From NCBI GenBank assembly GCA_946617655.1, contig CAMOKL010000034.1, positions 1 to 14,664 on the forward strand: 14,664 bases of DNA, written 5' to 3'. Below are positions 13,876 through 14,664 of the stretch, in pieces (within the stretch, counting starts at the first letter, position 1; each line of letters opens with the position of its first letter). The position numbers were made by a program, and so were the translations under genes. Source of the stretch: Anaeroplasma sp902783745. Its GTDB lineage: Bacteria > Bacillota_I > Bacilli_A > Acholeplasmatales > Anaeroplasmataceae. The notes under the pieces were generated by a model. It was not told the DNA's origin. It saw only the letters and a list, made by a program, of their open reading frames with translations, and searched no databases.

Positions 13876-14490
13876 TTAAGATAATTGCAATAATTCTGGT
13901 GCAACTAATGATGCTAATCCATTACTTAATATAATATCTTTATCACCACAAAGAATTTTAGAGAAAAATCTTTCTCCTCTTTTTCTTTCAAGTATTAATT
14001 CCGCAACTGGTGAATTATCACTAAAACCATTATATCCTTTTAGTAATGTCATAGGTTTAACCACATTATCAACATTTGGTTTACAAAAGCCAATTGTGAT
14101 ATCCAAATCTGTTGAAGCCAAAGAACAATGGACATTATTATGACTAAAATTTTCTTCAACAAGGACTTCATTGTTAAATATATTAACAAGATTTGGTAGA
14201 GCATTAATTTTTCTTCTAATACTACCTTTTTCTTTATTAGATGGTATATTAATATCACTTTCTAATAATGTACCATTAATACATTTATTATAAAAATCAA
14301 TAGGTGAACTTAATCTTATTCCAGTAAGATGCATGAAATTACCTGGTACAGCCGAAATAATATAATAATTTCTATTCACCATTTTAGAAGAAAAGATTAA
14401 ATACTCTTTATCAATAAAAGTGCTTTTAAACAGAGGTGCAACGGCAATCAAATCATTTATAACTCTTTGCTTAAAACTTACTTCACTCAT
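13876..14490 (-). CDS. PBECR4-like predicted RNase, candidate toxin of a type III-like toxin-antitoxin locus
   Basis: This 204-aa protein resembles PBECR4 (phage Barnase-EndoU-ColicinE5/D-RelE-like nuclease 4) proteins, predicted RNases of phage and mobile-element conflict systems. The matching blocks are YLIFSSK at about 30-36, NFMHLTGI at 51-58 with a candidate catalytic His54, IDFYNKCINGTL at 64-75, GSIRRKINALPNLVNIF at 89-105, then CSLASTDLDITIGF at 122-135, KPMTLLKGY at 145-153 and ILERKRGERF at 166-175. There is no signal peptide. The start at 14490 is chosen because it has an AAGAAAGGA site six bases upstream. An in-frame ATG at 14535 would add 15 residues encoded by the terminator hairpin itself. 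Promoter, two tandem 32-nt repeats and a terminator precede it. The family call comes from memory of motifs, not a search. Confidence 0.65.
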   Translation of the reverse strand: MSEVSFKQRVINDLIAVAPLFKSTFIDKEYLIFSSKMVNRNYYIISAVPGNFMHLTGIRLSSPIDFYNKCINGTLLESDINIPSNKEKGSIRRKINALPNLVNIFNNEVLVEENFSHNNVHCSLASTDLDITIGFCKPNVDNVVKPMTLLKGYNGFSDNSPVAELILERKRGERFFSKILCGDKDIILSNGLASLVAPELLQLS

Positions 14491-14506
14491 TTTATATCCT
14501 TTCTTC

Positions 14507-14535
14507 AAAAAAATGAGGAACACGAAGTTCCTCAT
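14507..14535 (-). terminator. intrinsic terminator between the tandem repeats and the PBECR4-like gene
   Basis: A perfect 9-bp stem (ATGAGGAAC, 14513-14521, with GTTCCTCAT, 14527-14535) and 5-nt loop is followed on the minus strand by six T residues outside the stem. It ends two bases before the ribosome binding site of the gene, so most transcripts should stop after the repeats and only read-through makes mRNA for the protein. Confidence 0.85.
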
Positions 14536-14556
14536 AATTTTACACAGTTTATTCTG

Positions 14557-14625
14557 TAATGGGACAGGTTTATAGTCTCTGGCCCGACTAATGGGACAGG
14601 TTTATAGTCTCTGGCCCGACTAATG
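14557..14625 (-). ncRNA. two perfect 32-nt tandem repeats plus 5 nt, candidate RNA antitoxin
   Basis: On the minus strand a 32-nt unit beginning CATTAGTCGGGCC and ending CTATAAACCTGTCC occurs twice without any difference (14625-14594 and 14593-14562), followed by CATTA of a third. Each unit can form a stem UAGUC/GACUA, and its loop GGGCCAG can pair with the downstream CUGUCCC (six of seven pairs), with UAAAC between: an H-type pseudoknot pattern. A 5' hairpin AGTAA-GAGA-TTACT lies just upstream (14631-14644). Position between promoter and terminator, ahead of a predicted RNase, suggests a repeat RNA antitoxin. The repeats are certain; the function is inferred. Confidence 0.6.
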
Positions 14626-14652
14626 ATTTGAGTAATCTCTTACTTCACTTAT

Positions 14653-14661
14653 ATTATAGCA
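14653..14661 (-). promoter_or_regulatory. extended -10 promoter of the repeat RNA and PBECR4-like gene
   Basis: On the minus strand TGCTATAAT (14661-14653) is a perfect extended -10 (TGnTATAAT). The -35 lies beyond the window edge. Transcription would start near 14646, about 20 bases before the first 32-nt repeat. Confidence 0.6.
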
Positions 14662-14664
14662 AAT

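Noticed and set aside
13682..13879. Plus-strand 65-codon frame over the NUMOD1-like gene start and intergenic region
   Set aside because: It has no ribosome site, a low-complexity translation, and overlaps a terminator and the end of the PBECR4-like gene on the opposite strand.
14049..14258. Minus-strand 69-codon frame inside the PBECR4-like gene
   Set aside because: It is an out-of-frame shadow with a leucine/isoleucine-rich translation and no ribosome site.
14557..14625. 32-nt direct repeats as a CRISPR array edge
   Set aside because: The units are head-to-tail with no spacer between them and are followed at once by a terminator and a gene on the same strand.

Overview
This is a low-GC (roughly 30% by eye) bacterial window in which every supportable gene lies on the minus strand. 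Codon use is AT-rich, tryptophan is encoded by TGG and the standard code fits. Shine-Dalgarno sites are strong, promoters match the sigma-70/SigA consensus, and several genes are joined by TAATG overlaps. The genes (AddAB recombinase, DUF4250, an Alg13/Alg14-type glycosyltransferase pair) point to an uncultured Firmicutes/Bacilli lineage, perhaps Erysipelotrichales- or RF39-like. I cannot name a species.

In transcription order (right to left), the window opens at 14664-13876 with a compact cassette: an extended -10 promoter, two perfect 32-nt tandem repeats plus 5 nt of a third, an intrinsic terminator, a ribosome binding site, and a 204-aa protein resembling PBECR4-type predicted RNases. This is the layout of a type III (RNA antitoxin) toxin-antitoxin locus, but the toxin looks different from ToxN/AbiQ. 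It is the most interesting locus here. Next come a broken or overlapping small NUMOD1-like gene (13713-13518) and a HAD phosphatase (13246-12572) ended by an unusually long nested hairpin. Five copies of a 33-bp-period repeat follow. They run into, and form the spacer of, the promoter of an AAA ATPase with a DUF4143-like C-terminus (12267-10912). After that are a YdeI/OmdA-family protein (10840-10274) and a short DUF4250 gene (10142-9969) preceded by a structured attenuator-like leader.

From 9867 to 4136 are addB and addA, translationally coupled and encoding the two-subunit helicase-nuclease for double-strand break repair. AddB is short (830 aa) and lacks both a Walker A motif and the cysteines of the usual iron-sulfur nuclease domain. 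A strong terminator follows addA.

From 3945 leftward is a surface polysaccharide operon with its own promoter, a long palindrome at the start of the transcript and an attenuator-like terminator in a leader of about 180 nt. Its genes are a phosphoglycosyl transferase (first sugar onto the lipid carrier), an Alg14-like/Alg13-like pair (probably the second sugar), a polysaccharide pyruvyl transferase family protein, rmlA, and the start of rmlC running off the left edge. The last two make dTDP-rhamnose precursors.

Three loci (capsule operon, DUF4250, PBECR4 gene) carry a terminator-like hairpin between promoter and first start codon, so conditional read-through may be common in this genome.
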